This document shows, one piece after another, positions 36,799-44,189 of a stretch of 64,000 bases of DNA; position 1 is the first letter of the stretch; each line of letters begins with the position of its first letter. The notes under the pieces were generated by a model. It had not been told where the DNA came from. It saw only the letters and a list, made by a program, of their open reading frames with translations, and did not search any database. Position numbers and translations under genes: made by a program. This stretch comes from Pseudomonas sp. IAC-BECa141 (lineage in GTDB: Bacteria > Pseudomonadota > Gammaproteobacteria > Pseudomonadales > Pseudomonadaceae), in assembly GCF_020544405.1 (NCBI RefSeq), contig NZ_CP065410.1, positions 2,542,001 to 2,606,000 on the forward strand, written 5' to 3'.

Positions 36799-37668
36799 AT
36801 GGATCAGTTGGCACTCAAGGCAATCGAGCGCATCGCCGCAGAACAGCGTGCGCCTTATCGGCACATCACGGTCGAGCGGATCACGCCGATCATCGGCGCC
36901 GAGATTGGCGGCGTCGATCTTTCGCAACCGCTGAGCAACGAGCAACTCGCGGAAATCCGCCGGGCCTTTCTGGAGAACCACGTGGTGGTGTTTCGCGACC
37001 AGCACCTGACGGTGGACGAGCACAAGGCGTTTGGTCGGCTGTTCGGTGAGCTGCGGGCGCTGCCGGTGGAAGACATCGACGGCGATGACCCGGAGCTGGT
37101 GGTGATCCGCGCCAATGCTCAATCGCGCTACGTGGCCGGTGAAACCTGGCACACCGACGGCACCGCCGACCTGGCGCCGTCCATGGGCTCGATGCTGTAC
37201 GTCAAGGAAACCCCGGCCATCGGCACGGGCGGCGATACGCTGTTCGCCAACATGCACCTGGCGCTGGAAATGCTGTCGCCGACGATGCAGCAGTTTCTCG
37301 GCGAATTGACCGCGATCCACGACGGCGCAATTCCTTGGAAGGGTTATGAAGCGCCGGCCAACCTGCCGAAAAACGAACACCCGGTGGTGGTTCGCCACCC
37401 GGAAACCGGGCGCAAAACGCTGTTCGTCAATTCCGGGTTCACGTCGCACATCGTCCAGTTATCCGGCGGCGAAAGTCAGATGCTGTTGAACATGCTTTTC
37501 GATCTGGTGGCCCGAGAGCCGGTTTTGAGTTGTCGTGTGCGTTGGACGCCGAACAGCTTGGTGTTCTGGGATAACCGCTGCACCCAGCACCATGCGGTCT
37601 GGGATTATTTCCCGCATTCGCGGTATGGCGAGCGGGTGACGATTCTGGGGACGCAGCCCAAGGCGTGA
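36799..37668 (+). CDS. TauD/TfdA-family Fe(II)/2-oxoglutarate dioxygenase
   Basis: 289 residues, the usual length for TauD. The iron triad is His118 and Asp120 in TWHTDGT and His264 in WDNRCTQHHA; the Arg that binds 2-oxoglutarate lies in the RYGERVTI segment. The N-terminus has the family pattern IGAEIGGVDLSQPL. It starts 15 bases after mbtH with a GAGGGA site and is the last gene before the operon terminator. As part of an NRPS-PKS operon it most likely hydroxylates an amino acid building block or a carrier-bound residue (Pro, Ile/Val or Arg are candidates), rather than taurine. Confidence 0.88.
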   Translation: MDQLALKAIERIAAEQRAPYRHITVERITPIIGAEIGGVDLSQPLSNEQLAEIRRAFLENHVVVFRDQHLTVDEHKAFGRLFGELRALPVEDIDGDDPELVVIRANAQSRYVAGETWHTDGTADLAPSMGSMLYVKETPAIGTGGDTLFANMHLALEMLSPTMQQFLGELTAIHDGAIPWKGYEAPANLPKNEHPVVVRHPETGRKTLFVNSGFTSHIVQLSGGESQMLLNMLFDLVAREPVLSCRVRWTPNSLVFWDNRCTQHHAVWDYFPHSRYGERVTILGTQPKA

Positions 37669-37674
37669 TGACCC

Positions 37675-37706
37675 CCTGTGGGAGCGAGCAAGCTCGCTCC
37701 CACAGG
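37675..37706. terminator. Pseudomonas intergenic palindrome acting as operon terminator
   Basis: Perfect 15-bp arms, CCTGTGGGAGCGAGC and GCTCGCTCCCACAGG, around AA. This palindrome type is widely scattered between genes in fluorescent pseudomonads. Here it lies seven bases after the dioxygenase stop and seven before the stop of the convergent SGNH-like gene, so it can end transcripts from both strands and marks the end of the NRPS-PKS operon. Confidence 0.75.
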
Positions 37707-37713
37707 TCCGGGC

Positions 37714-38403
37714 CTAAATTCCTCGATTGAGCAGTTGCTCGACGATCAGCTCGCCAAACGCCAGATTCCCGTGCAGCGGGTCATCCACTTCGCAGTACGC
37801 CGGAAGCTGAAAACCCTGTTCATCATTCGCTGCGGCGCGCACGTCGATCAGCTCGATGCCGAGCCCTTGCAGACGCTCGATCAGTAGCGCCTGCGCGGCC
37901 ATGAACACCCGCGAGTCGGACAACTCCGGCACCCGCTGCGGTGGCAGCACGGCGAACACTTTGAGGTTCATCGCCCGGGCCTGCTCATAGAACGCCAGCG
38001 CAGGCCGGGACAGGGTATCGACGATGGATTCGAACAACGGCCCGGCGAGAAAACCTTCATCGAATTCGCAGTCCGGCGTCTGGTAGCACGTCCAGTTCGG
38101 CGCGGTGGCGAGGTAGTGCAGGCTCAGGCCGATGGTGCTGACCAGCGGCACCCCGACCTTCGCCAGTTGCGGCACTTCGAACGGTTCAAGGGCCTGGCGA
38201 TACAGGCGCTCCATCTCGGCCTCGCGAAACACCACGTCATGGCGGGTCAAGCTGAAAAAGTCCACCGCGAAATCCCGGCCGGTGCCCAGCGGGCCGCCGC
38301 TGAAAGGCAACTCACGGGCCTGTGCCGCCTTGCCGATGACCCCAGCATGGGAATCGCCCAGCAGCAGAAACCTAGGCGTAGTAATCGAGCACGGCGTCTT
38401 CAC
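37714..38403 (-). CDS. SGNH/GDSL-like hydrolase-family protein
   Basis: About 229 residues. FLLLGDSHAG near the start matches SGNH block I with Ser in GDSH, and DDPLHGN near the end gives the DxxH of block V, so the Ser-His pair is present. Such enzymes are esterases or O-acetyl/acyl transferases. The start is set at the GTG at 38403, which overlaps the end of the GSCFA gene by 32 bases; no ATG fits and the true start could be a few codons away. The overlap implies translational coupling with the GSCFA gene. It converges on the NRPS-PKS operon. Confidence 0.6.
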   Translation of the reverse strand: MKTPCSITTPRFLLLGDSHAGVIGKAAQARELPFSGGPLGTGRDFAVDFFSLTRHDVVFREAEMERLYRQALEPFEVPQLAKVGVPLVSTIGLSLHYLATAPNWTCYQTPDCEFDEGFLAGPLFESIVDTLSRPALAFYEQARAMNLKVFAVLPPQRVPELSDSRVFMAAQALLIERLQGLGIELIDVRAAANDEQGFQLPAYCEVDDPLHGNLAFGELIVEQLLNRGI

Positions 38404-39412
38404 AGACAAGCTCCTCGCTGGGCATGCAGGTGGAGGGCACGATGACCGGCGTCGGCACCGGTTGAACGGCATCGAGTCCGGCGAAAAACTGCTGCATGAC
38501 GAATGCCACGCCTTCGGGTGTGACCTCACGCTGGTTGGGCTGGTAGAACGCGCCCTTGAACGGTGTGCCGGTGATGATTTCGTAGGAGGGGAAATAGTCG
38601 ACGTCGCACAGGTCTTCACATAGCTGCCCGGCGACGGCGCGCAGGACCGATTTGGAATAGGTGGTGGCGCTCAGCACATGCTCACCCGTGGCGGTCGCTG
38701 TCAGGGGCACCGGTGACACGGTGAGCAGCACGCGCAGTTGCGGGTTGATCGAACGCATCAACTCCAGTGCCCTGACCATCTCGCCGTAGGTGTCCATGAA
38801 GCCGAAGTTGCAGAAGCGATGCAGCTGCGGATCGAAGGTCCCCCGCACGGTGCCGGGGCACACGGGGTACACCAGACCGGTCTGACGGTTTTGCCAGGCT
38901 TCGGTCAGGCCGAGGGTAAACACGAACACTTTGGCCCGGCGCAGGGCTGTGCGGATCGCGTCGAGGGTGGCTTGGCGCGATGCGAACAGCGCGTCCTCGC
39001 TGGCAAAACCGTCGGGCTCCACGGCGGGGCGGAACGGGTCGAAGAAACGCCCGTCATGGGCCCAGGTTTCGTCGGGCGGCAGGCTCACGCCCAGCGCCCA
39101 TTCGAGCCATTGGCAGAGCATCGCCGGGGTGTACAGATTGCCGGTGCGAAACGAGAAAACCCCGTAGTTGTGGGCCTTCCAGTCGGTTTCGGCCAGTCCG
39201 GCCGGGGCCGGCTCTGCATCCAGCCAGTTCATGCCGCGTTCCACCAGCGCCCGGCCGATGTGCTGAGCGAAACACGAGCCGGCGGTGACGATGGCGTCCT
39301 TGTTGCCAATCTCGAATTGCGGCGTCCACAGTTGATCGATGTTCAGCGCGGGCTTGTCCGCCACGGCGGTGCGCCAGAACGCGCGGGGTGGCAGGCATTG
39401 ATAAGGATTCAC
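38372..39412 (-). CDS. GSCFA-domain protein
   Basis: 346 residues. TAGSCFAQHIGRAL near residue 45 contains the motif that names the GSCFA family; NYGVFSFRTGN, FVFTLGLTEAW and TVSPVPLTAT are the other conserved blocks. The family is related to SGNH hydrolases and has little experimental characterisation. The start is GTG 39412, preceded by AAGGAGG. The gene overlaps a second SGNH-like gene downstream and follows a GNAT gene by 37 bases, so the three form a probable operon. Placed end to end with the NRPS-PKS operon, the pair might act on its product, but this is conjecture. Confidence 0.78.
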   Translation of the reverse strand: MNPYQCLPPRAFWRTAVADKPALNIDQLWTPQFEIGNKDAIVTAGSCFAQHIGRALVERGMNWLDAEPAPAGLAETDWKAHNYGVFSFRTGNLYTPAMLCQWLEWALGVSLPPDETWAHDGRFFDPFRPAVEPDGFASEDALFASRQATLDAIRTALRRAKVFVFTLGLTEAWQNRQTGLVYPVCPGTVRGTFDPQLHRFCNFGFMDTYGEMVRALELMRSINPQLRVLLTVSPVPLTATATGEHVLSATTYSKSVLRAVAGQLCEDLCDVDYFPSYEIITGTPFKGAFYQPNQREVTPEGVAFVMQQFFAGLDAVQPVPTPVIVPSTCMPSEELVCEDAVLDYYA

Positions 39413-39449
39413 GACGAGGGCCTCCTTGGCGGTCGCTGATAAAACGGGG

Positions 39450-39965
39450 TCAGCTGATTTGATAGCGGTAGATCAGGTCGTCAAACCAGCGATCCCCAAT
39501 CTGATAGGCCTGCGGCACGCGGCGCTCGAATACAAAACCGCATTTCTCCAGAACCTTGCAGGACGCGATATTACCGTCGGTCACGGTCGACTCCAGCGAG
39601 TCCAGGCCGATGGCGGCGGCGTAGTCGATGATCGCCTTCCGCGACTCGGTGCCGAAGCCTTTGCCCTGATGTTCGGGCAACAGCAGACAACCCACCTCGG
39701 CATGCCCCGGCGACAGGATGCGAAACCCGGTCACGCCCAGTTCCTGCCCGCTGGCCCTCTCGGTCACCACCAGACACAACCAGTGATCCGACTGCGGCCC
39801 CCAGGCCGGAAGCCGATGCTCGAAGCCTTTGCGAACCTGGTCCTCGGCGATTTCACCGAACACGTACTGCATGGTTTGCGGCTCGGAATGCAGCCTGAGG
39901 AACAGCGGCCAGTCGGCTTCGACCATCGTGCGCAGGTCCAGGCGTTGCGTGGTGAGCTCAAGCAT
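39450..39965 (-). CDS. GNAT acetyltransferase, RimJ/RimL-like
   Basis: 171 residues beginning TQRLDLRTMVEADWPLFLRL, the usual start of RimJ/RimL-type GNAT enzymes. The acetyl-CoA pyrophosphate loop is in PEHQGKGFGTE and the later ASCKVLEKCGFVFERR block is the conserved family end. These enzymes acetylate amines on proteins, antibiotics or small molecules. AAGGAG precedes ATG 39965. It sits between an exporter pair and the GSCFA gene on the same strand. Next to a peptide-antibiotic-type operon, self-resistance by acetylation is possible but unproven. Confidence 0.82.
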   Translation of the reverse strand: MLELTTQRLDLRTMVEADWPLFLRLHSEPQTMQYVFGEIAEDQVRKGFEHRLPAWGPQSDHWLCLVVTERASGQELGVTGFRILSPGHAEVGCLLLPEHQGKGFGTESRKAIIDYAAAIGLDSLESTVTDGNIASCKVLEKCGFVFERRVPQAYQIGDRWFDDLIYRYQIS

Positions 39966-40026
39966 CCGCTGCTCCTTGCAAGTGCGAAAAGGGAAGACGG
40001 TTTTTTACTGGGTGTGGGGGGAAAGA

Positions 40027-41580
40027 TCAATGTTTTGATCCGGCGTGTTTCGCAAAGCCTATTTTTATTGCCACCAATAGCGGTGCCGCCACCGCAAACA
40101 GCAACGTCACCGCCATGAACGCACTGTCAAAGGCAATCACCAGCGACTGCTCCGACACTGTCCGTCCCAGCAGATTCGTCGCCGCACGGGCCGCCGCAGC
40201 AGGCTCCATGCCTTTCCCGGCCAGCCAGGCGCCAGTGCTTGTCAGCCGTTCGATGAGTGCCGGGCTGCCCGGCGTGACGCCGCTGCCCAATATCACGGCG
40301 TTGGCCGCATGCCCGTGCTCGATCAACGTTTGCAGCCCGGCCACGCCAATCAGGCCGCCCAACTGCCGGCCGGTATTGAACAGACCGATGCCGGCCGCCA
40401 GGTTGCGGCTGTTGAGGTGAGTAAACGCGATCAGGGTGATCGACAGAAACAGAAAGCCCAGCCCGAGCCCTCGCAACAGGATGGCGCCCATCATGTCGGC
40501 GCTGCCGCTGTCGCGGGCCGAGCCTGAAAGCAGCCACATCGCAATCATGATCATCAGAATGCCGAATGGCACCGTGGCAAACGGCGCCACCCCGCGCGCC
40601 TGCATCAGCCACGCCGCGATCAGCAGCGCACCGACAAACAATGCGCCGCTGGGCAACAGCAGCAGGCCGGCCTCGGTCAGGGTGAAACCGAGCACCGACA
40701 CGGCGAATGCCGGAATCAGGTAGGCACTGCCGAACAGTGCTGCACCTGCGACGAAGCTGACGATGAACGCGAACGAGAAATCGCTCGACCTGAACACGCT
40801 GAAGTCGAGTACGCCTTTGCCGTTCATTAACAGTTGCTGGCCCAGAAACCCCAGCAGGGACGCGCTGCCGACCAGCGTCAGCCAGACGATGCGCGGCGCC
40901 TCGAACCAGTCCCAGCGCTCGCCCTGGCTGAGCACGTAGGTAAAGCAGAGCAGGGCGGTGGTGCTCAGCAATACCCCCAGGCCATCGAAGACACGCGGGC
41001 TGACTCGCGCGGGTGTCGGGGTGACCGTGATAAGTAACAGTCCGCTGGACACCAAGGCCAGCGGCACGACGCTGAAAAAAATCCAGGTCCAGGATTGACT
41101 GTCGACCAGCCAACCTTGCAGGGCGGGCGTCAACGTGGCGGAAGCGACGACCGCGCCGATGGCGAACAGCGCTTGCAGTGCCGGTTGCAGATGGCGCCGG
41201 TAGCTGCGAAAGATCAGCACCTGACCCGCCACCAGCAACGTGCCGCCGGCAAAACCCTGAAGGATGCGCAGTGCTGTCAACAGGTCGAGCCGCGTGCTGC
41301 AGGCAGCGATGGCGCAGGCCAGCCCCATGACAACGGTTGCAGCGACGATCACGTTGCGCGGGGCGAAGCGTGCCAGCAGCCACGACGCCGTAATGAAACC
41401 GATCAATTTGAACCCGGTGTAGCCGATGTCCAGCCAGGCAAACTCATCGGGGGTGGCAGCGGTGTCACCGATGATGTCGTTGCGGCCCAGCACCAGTGCG
41501 GTGCCCGCAATCGCTTCGGTGAGGCTGGCGAGCAAAATGCCGATCATCAGCAACACGCCGGGCCGGGCAGGCCGGTTCAT
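40027..41580 (-). CDS. MFS drug exporter, EmrB/DHA2-like inner-membrane subunit
   Basis: 517 residues with about fourteen hydrophobic segments, the number usual for the DHA2 (EmrB/QacA) group. LRILQGFAGGTLLVAGQVLIF matches the conserved helix-4/5 region. The start codon at 41580 overlaps the stop of the HlyD-type gene (ATGA), so it forms a pair with that adaptor, as EmrA and EmrB do. With an outer-membrane TolC-like channel encoded elsewhere it would export drugs or metabolites. It is separated by 61 bases from the GNAT gene and could belong to the same transcript. Confidence 0.84.
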   Translation of the reverse strand: MNRPARPGVLLMIGILLASLTEAIAGTALVLGRNDIIGDTAATPDEFAWLDIGYTGFKLIGFITASWLLARFAPRNVIVAATVVMGLACAIAACSTRLDLLTALRILQGFAGGTLLVAGQVLIFRSYRRHLQPALQALFAIGAVVASATLTPALQGWLVDSQSWTWIFFSVVPLALVSSGLLLITVTPTPARVSPRVFDGLGVLLSTTALLCFTYVLSQGERWDWFEAPRIVWLTLVGSASLLGFLGQQLLMNGKGVLDFSVFRSSDFSFAFIVSFVAGAALFGSAYLIPAFAVSVLGFTLTEAGLLLLPSGALFVGALLIAAWLMQARGVAPFATVPFGILMIMIAMWLLSGSARDSGSADMMGAILLRGLGLGFLFLSITLIAFTHLNSRNLAAGIGLFNTGRQLGGLIGVAGLQTLIEHGHAANAVILGSGVTPGSPALIERLTSTGAWLAGKGMEPAAAARAATNLLGRTVSEQSLVIAFDSAFMAVTLLFAVAAPLLVAIKIGFAKHAGSKH

Positions 41581-42668
41581 GATCCGTCTCCACGCTCCAC
41601 ATCGACCCGCGCCGACAGCCCCGGCACGATGCGCCCCGGCATGGGGTTGCTGGCCAGACGGATTTTCACTGGCACCCGCTGCACCACACGGACGAAATTG
41701 CCTGTGGCGTTGTCGGTCGGCAACAGGCTGAAGGCCGAGCCACTGCCGGGGGCAAAGCTGTCGACCACGCCCTCCAGTGCATCGTCGGGGTAGCCGTCGA
41801 CGGTGATCCGCACCGGCTGACCTGGCTGGATATGCTCCAGCTGAGTTTCCTTGAAGTTGGCCACGACCCACACGTCCTGCACCGGAACGATGTCGAGCAA
41901 CGCAACCCCCGGCGTGACGTAACGGCCGACCCGCACTTGGCGGTTGCCAATTACCCCGGTCACGGGTGCACGCACCACGGTGCTGTCCAGGTCGATCCGG
42001 GCCAGATCGCGTGATGCGTCGGCTTGAGCCATCGCCGCGAGGGCGGCGCTACGCTGGGCCAGGAGCACGGCGAGGCGTTGGCGCTGTGCCTCGACCGACG
42101 CCGAAGCAGCGTCCACTGCCGCAGAGGCGCGCGTCTGGGCCGCCGCCGTCTCATCGACCAGCGCCATGCTTACGGCGTTGCTGGCGATGAGTTTGCGGTT
42201 GCGTTCGTGAGTCTTGCCGGCGAGGTTCATCTGCGCGGCAGCGGAGCGGCGCTCGGCCTCTGCCTGGCGAATCTGCGCATGTTGCAGTTGCGTCTGGGCA
42301 TCGACATCGCGGAGGCGTGCCTGTGCCGATTTGAGGTTGGCTTCGGCCTGGGCGAGGCGGGCGCGATAGTCCTGATCGTCGATGCGAAACAGCACGTCGC
42401 CGCTCTGCACCGACTGGTTGTCCCGCACCTCGATGCTGGTGACGTAACCGGCAACCTTGGCCGCCAAAGATGTGACATCGCCACGCACATAGGCGTTGTC
42501 GGTCGAGATGCTTTTTCCGCCGTACAGCACGACATAACCGCCCGCCACAATCGTCAGGGCGGCGGCGCACATGAGCAGTCCTGCGGCCTTGCGCTTGCCT
42601 TGGCGCGGCGGCGCGGGCGTCGATTCGGATTGCGCCATGCTGGCGGTGGTGGGCTGGGGCGCGTTCAT
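41577..42668 (-). CDS. HlyD/EmrA-family membrane fusion protein
   Basis: 363 residues: a short proline-rich cytoplasmic start, one transmembrane segment (AAGLLMCAAALTIVAGGYVVLYGG), then STDNAYVRGDVTSLAAKVAGYV, the lipoyl/barrel-sandwich signature of EmrA, a long coiled-coil hairpin (about residues 95-205) and a second lipoyl half with VRAPVTGVIGNRQVRVGRYV. It bridges the MFS pump and an outer-membrane channel. ATG 42668 is chosen; a GTG 27 bases upstream has its purine-rich site too close. It overlaps the pump gene by four bases. A hairpin separates it from the cupin gene. Confidence 0.85.
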   Translation of the reverse strand: MNAPQPTTASMAQSESTPAPPRQGKRKAAGLLMCAAALTIVAGGYVVLYGGKSISTDNAYVRGDVTSLAAKVAGYVTSIEVRDNQSVQSGDVLFRIDDQDYRARLAQAEANLKSAQARLRDVDAQTQLQHAQIRQAEAERRSAAAQMNLAGKTHERNRKLIASNAVSMALVDETAAAQTRASAAVDAASASVEAQRQRLAVLLAQRSAALAAMAQADASRDLARIDLDSTVVRAPVTGVIGNRQVRVGRYVTPGVALLDIVPVQDVWVVANFKETQLEHIQPGQPVRITVDGYPDDALEGVVDSFAPGSGSAFSLLPTDNATGNFVRVVQRVPVKIRLASNPMPGRIVPGLSARVDVERGDGS

Positions 42669-42692
42669 GATCGGGGTCCTGCGCAAGGCCGA

Positions 42693-42721
42693 CACCTCCG
42701 GCGGCCGGACTGCCGGAGGTG
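42693..42721 (-). terminator. Hairpin after the cupin gene
   Basis: Ten-base arms CACCTCCGGC and GCCGGAGGTG with a nine-base loop, lying between the cupin stop and the exporter start on the minus strand. It may attenuate or end the cupin transcript; no U-run follows. Confidence 0.4.
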
Positions 42722-42739
42722 CATCGGCAAATGGATCGG

Positions 42740-43153
42740 CTACGGCTTGACCGGTTTGACCAGGTCGGTCTCGCTGCTGTCGAGCACGAACACCGCCAGC
42801 AGACGGGACGGTTCGGTGGTGCTGGCATTGGCACTCACCGCGTGGAAATCACCCGGTTGTTCGACGAAGTTTTCCCCGGCCTTGTAGACCTTCTCCGGCC
42901 CGTCGCCGACCTTGCTGCGCACCGCACCCTCAAGCACCGTGGCGTAAATGAACGCGGACTTCGGATGAAAGTGTGCCGGCGAAGAACCACCGGGTGCGTA
43001 TTCCACCAGCACGCCCTTCATGGATTTACCCGGAACGTTCGGCAGGGCGCGGTCGAACACCACGGTGACCTTGCCTGCCTGCGGCTCGGCGGCCGAGGCG
43101 GAGGAAATCGAAACGGCCGCAAACGTGGCGGCCAGCAGGATTCGGCTGAACAT
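42740..43153 (-). CDS. Secreted cupin-domain protein
   Basis: 137 residues with a signal peptide ending SSASA at about residue 21. The rest is a single cupin: AHFHPKSAFIYATVLEGAVRS gives the metal-binding His pair and later Glu-side strand, and VEQPGDFHAVSAN the second cupin motif with its His. Exported cupins of this type are common in Pseudomonas beside short-chain or NmrA-type genes; their substrate is not known. GAAGGAG precedes ATG 43153. It follows the NAD-binding protein gene by 30 bases on the same strand, so the two are likely one operon. Confidence 0.75.
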   Translation of the reverse strand: MFSRILLAATFAAVSISSASAAEPQAGKVTVVFDRALPNVPGKSMKGVLVEYAPGGSSPAHFHPKSAFIYATVLEGAVRSKVGDGPEKVYKAGENFVEQPGDFHAVSANASTTEPSRLLAVFVLDSSETDLVKPVKP

Positions 43154-43183
43154 GGCGATACTCCTTCAAATGGGTGGGGTGTT

Positions 43184-43939
43184 TCAGCGCTGGATCGATT
43201 TCGCCAGCCAGTCTTCGAAGCGCGTCGGGCCCAGTCGCGGGTTGCTGCTGCCGGGGGTGAGCGACTGGTCGTCGAGCACATCGCCGAAGTAGCGGGCGTG
43301 AACGTCCGGGATCACTTTGCGGGTGTCGTGGGTGGCGCGGAAAAAGCGCCGGACCAACTCGTCGAGCGGCATGGCTTCGGGGCCGGCAATCTCCTGCGTG
43401 CCGTTGATCGGCGCGGCCAGTGCCACGTCGGTGAGCGCTGCCGCGACATCGTCAGAAGCCATGGGCTGGATCAACGCCGGCGACAGGCGCACTTCCTCGC
43501 CGACGGTGGCGGCCTGAGCGATGCCGCCGACAAATTCGAAGAACTGCGTGGCCCGTAACAGGCTGTACGGAATGCCGGACGCCTTGATCAGATTCTCCTG
43601 CGCGACCTTGGCGCGGAAGTAACCGTTGGCGGGCAGGCGCTCACTGCCGACGATCGACAGCGCCACGTGATGGCGAACCCCGGCGGCGTCTTCGGCAGCG
43701 AGCAGATTACGGGTGGAGGTTTCGAAGAAATCGAGCACGGCCTGGTCTTCCCACGACGGCGCGTTGGACACATCGACCACAACCTGGGCACCGTCCATCG
43801 CTTCGGCCAGGCCTTCGCGGGTGATGCTGTTGATGCCGGTGTTGGGGGAGGCGGCGAGGGCATCGTGGCCGCGTTCGCGCAGATTGTTCACAAGTTTCGA
43901 TCCGATGAGGCCGGTGCCTCCGATAACGACGATCTTCAT
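43184..43939 (-). CDS. NmrA-like NAD(P)-binding protein
   Basis: 251 residues. MKIVVIGGTGLIGSKLVNNLRERGHDALA is a classic GxxGxxG nucleotide-binding start; the rest follows the atypical short-chain dehydrogenase pattern of NmrA/YtfG-type proteins (YFRAKVAQENLIKASGIPYSLLRATQFFEF). Such proteins either reduce small molecules or sense NADP redox state. ATG 43939 follows GGAGAG; the longer open frame upstream has no support. It is divergent from a winged-helix/TPR regulator gene 250 bases away, which may regulate it, and is co-directional with the cupin gene. Confidence 0.8.
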   Translation of the reverse strand: MKIVVIGGTGLIGSKLVNNLRERGHDALAASPNTGINSITREGLAEAMDGAQVVVDVSNAPSWEDQAVLDFFETSTRNLLAAEDAAGVRHHVALSIVGSERLPANGYFRAKVAQENLIKASGIPYSLLRATQFFEFVGGIAQAATVGEEVRLSPALIQPMASDDVAAALTDVALAAPINGTQEIAGPEAMPLDELVRRFFRATHDTRKVIPDVHARYFGDVLDDQSLTPGSSNPRLGPTRFEDWLAKSIQR

Positions 43940-44189
43940 GGCAACTCTCCACTTGACGACGGCAACCATTGCTGTCGATGTGCGTTGAGCATGCTTGTGG
44001 CGCCCGGGCAAATCCTTGTGGTGACCTTGGATTTGCCTTGGTTTTTTGTCCAGACAGGCCAATCCGTCGGCAGATGCGTAGACCAATGTGCACACCGGTG
44101 CGGCGGTTCAAGGTCTGCCGTATCATTGAGCGCACGACAATCGCCCGCTCGGATACGGAGTCGGGGGCCCAGACCAGAGAACAGCCACC

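Noticed and set aside
37675..37706. CRISPR-like repeat
   Set aside because: It is a single palindrome with no spacer-repeat array; it fits the common Pseudomonas intergenic palindrome.
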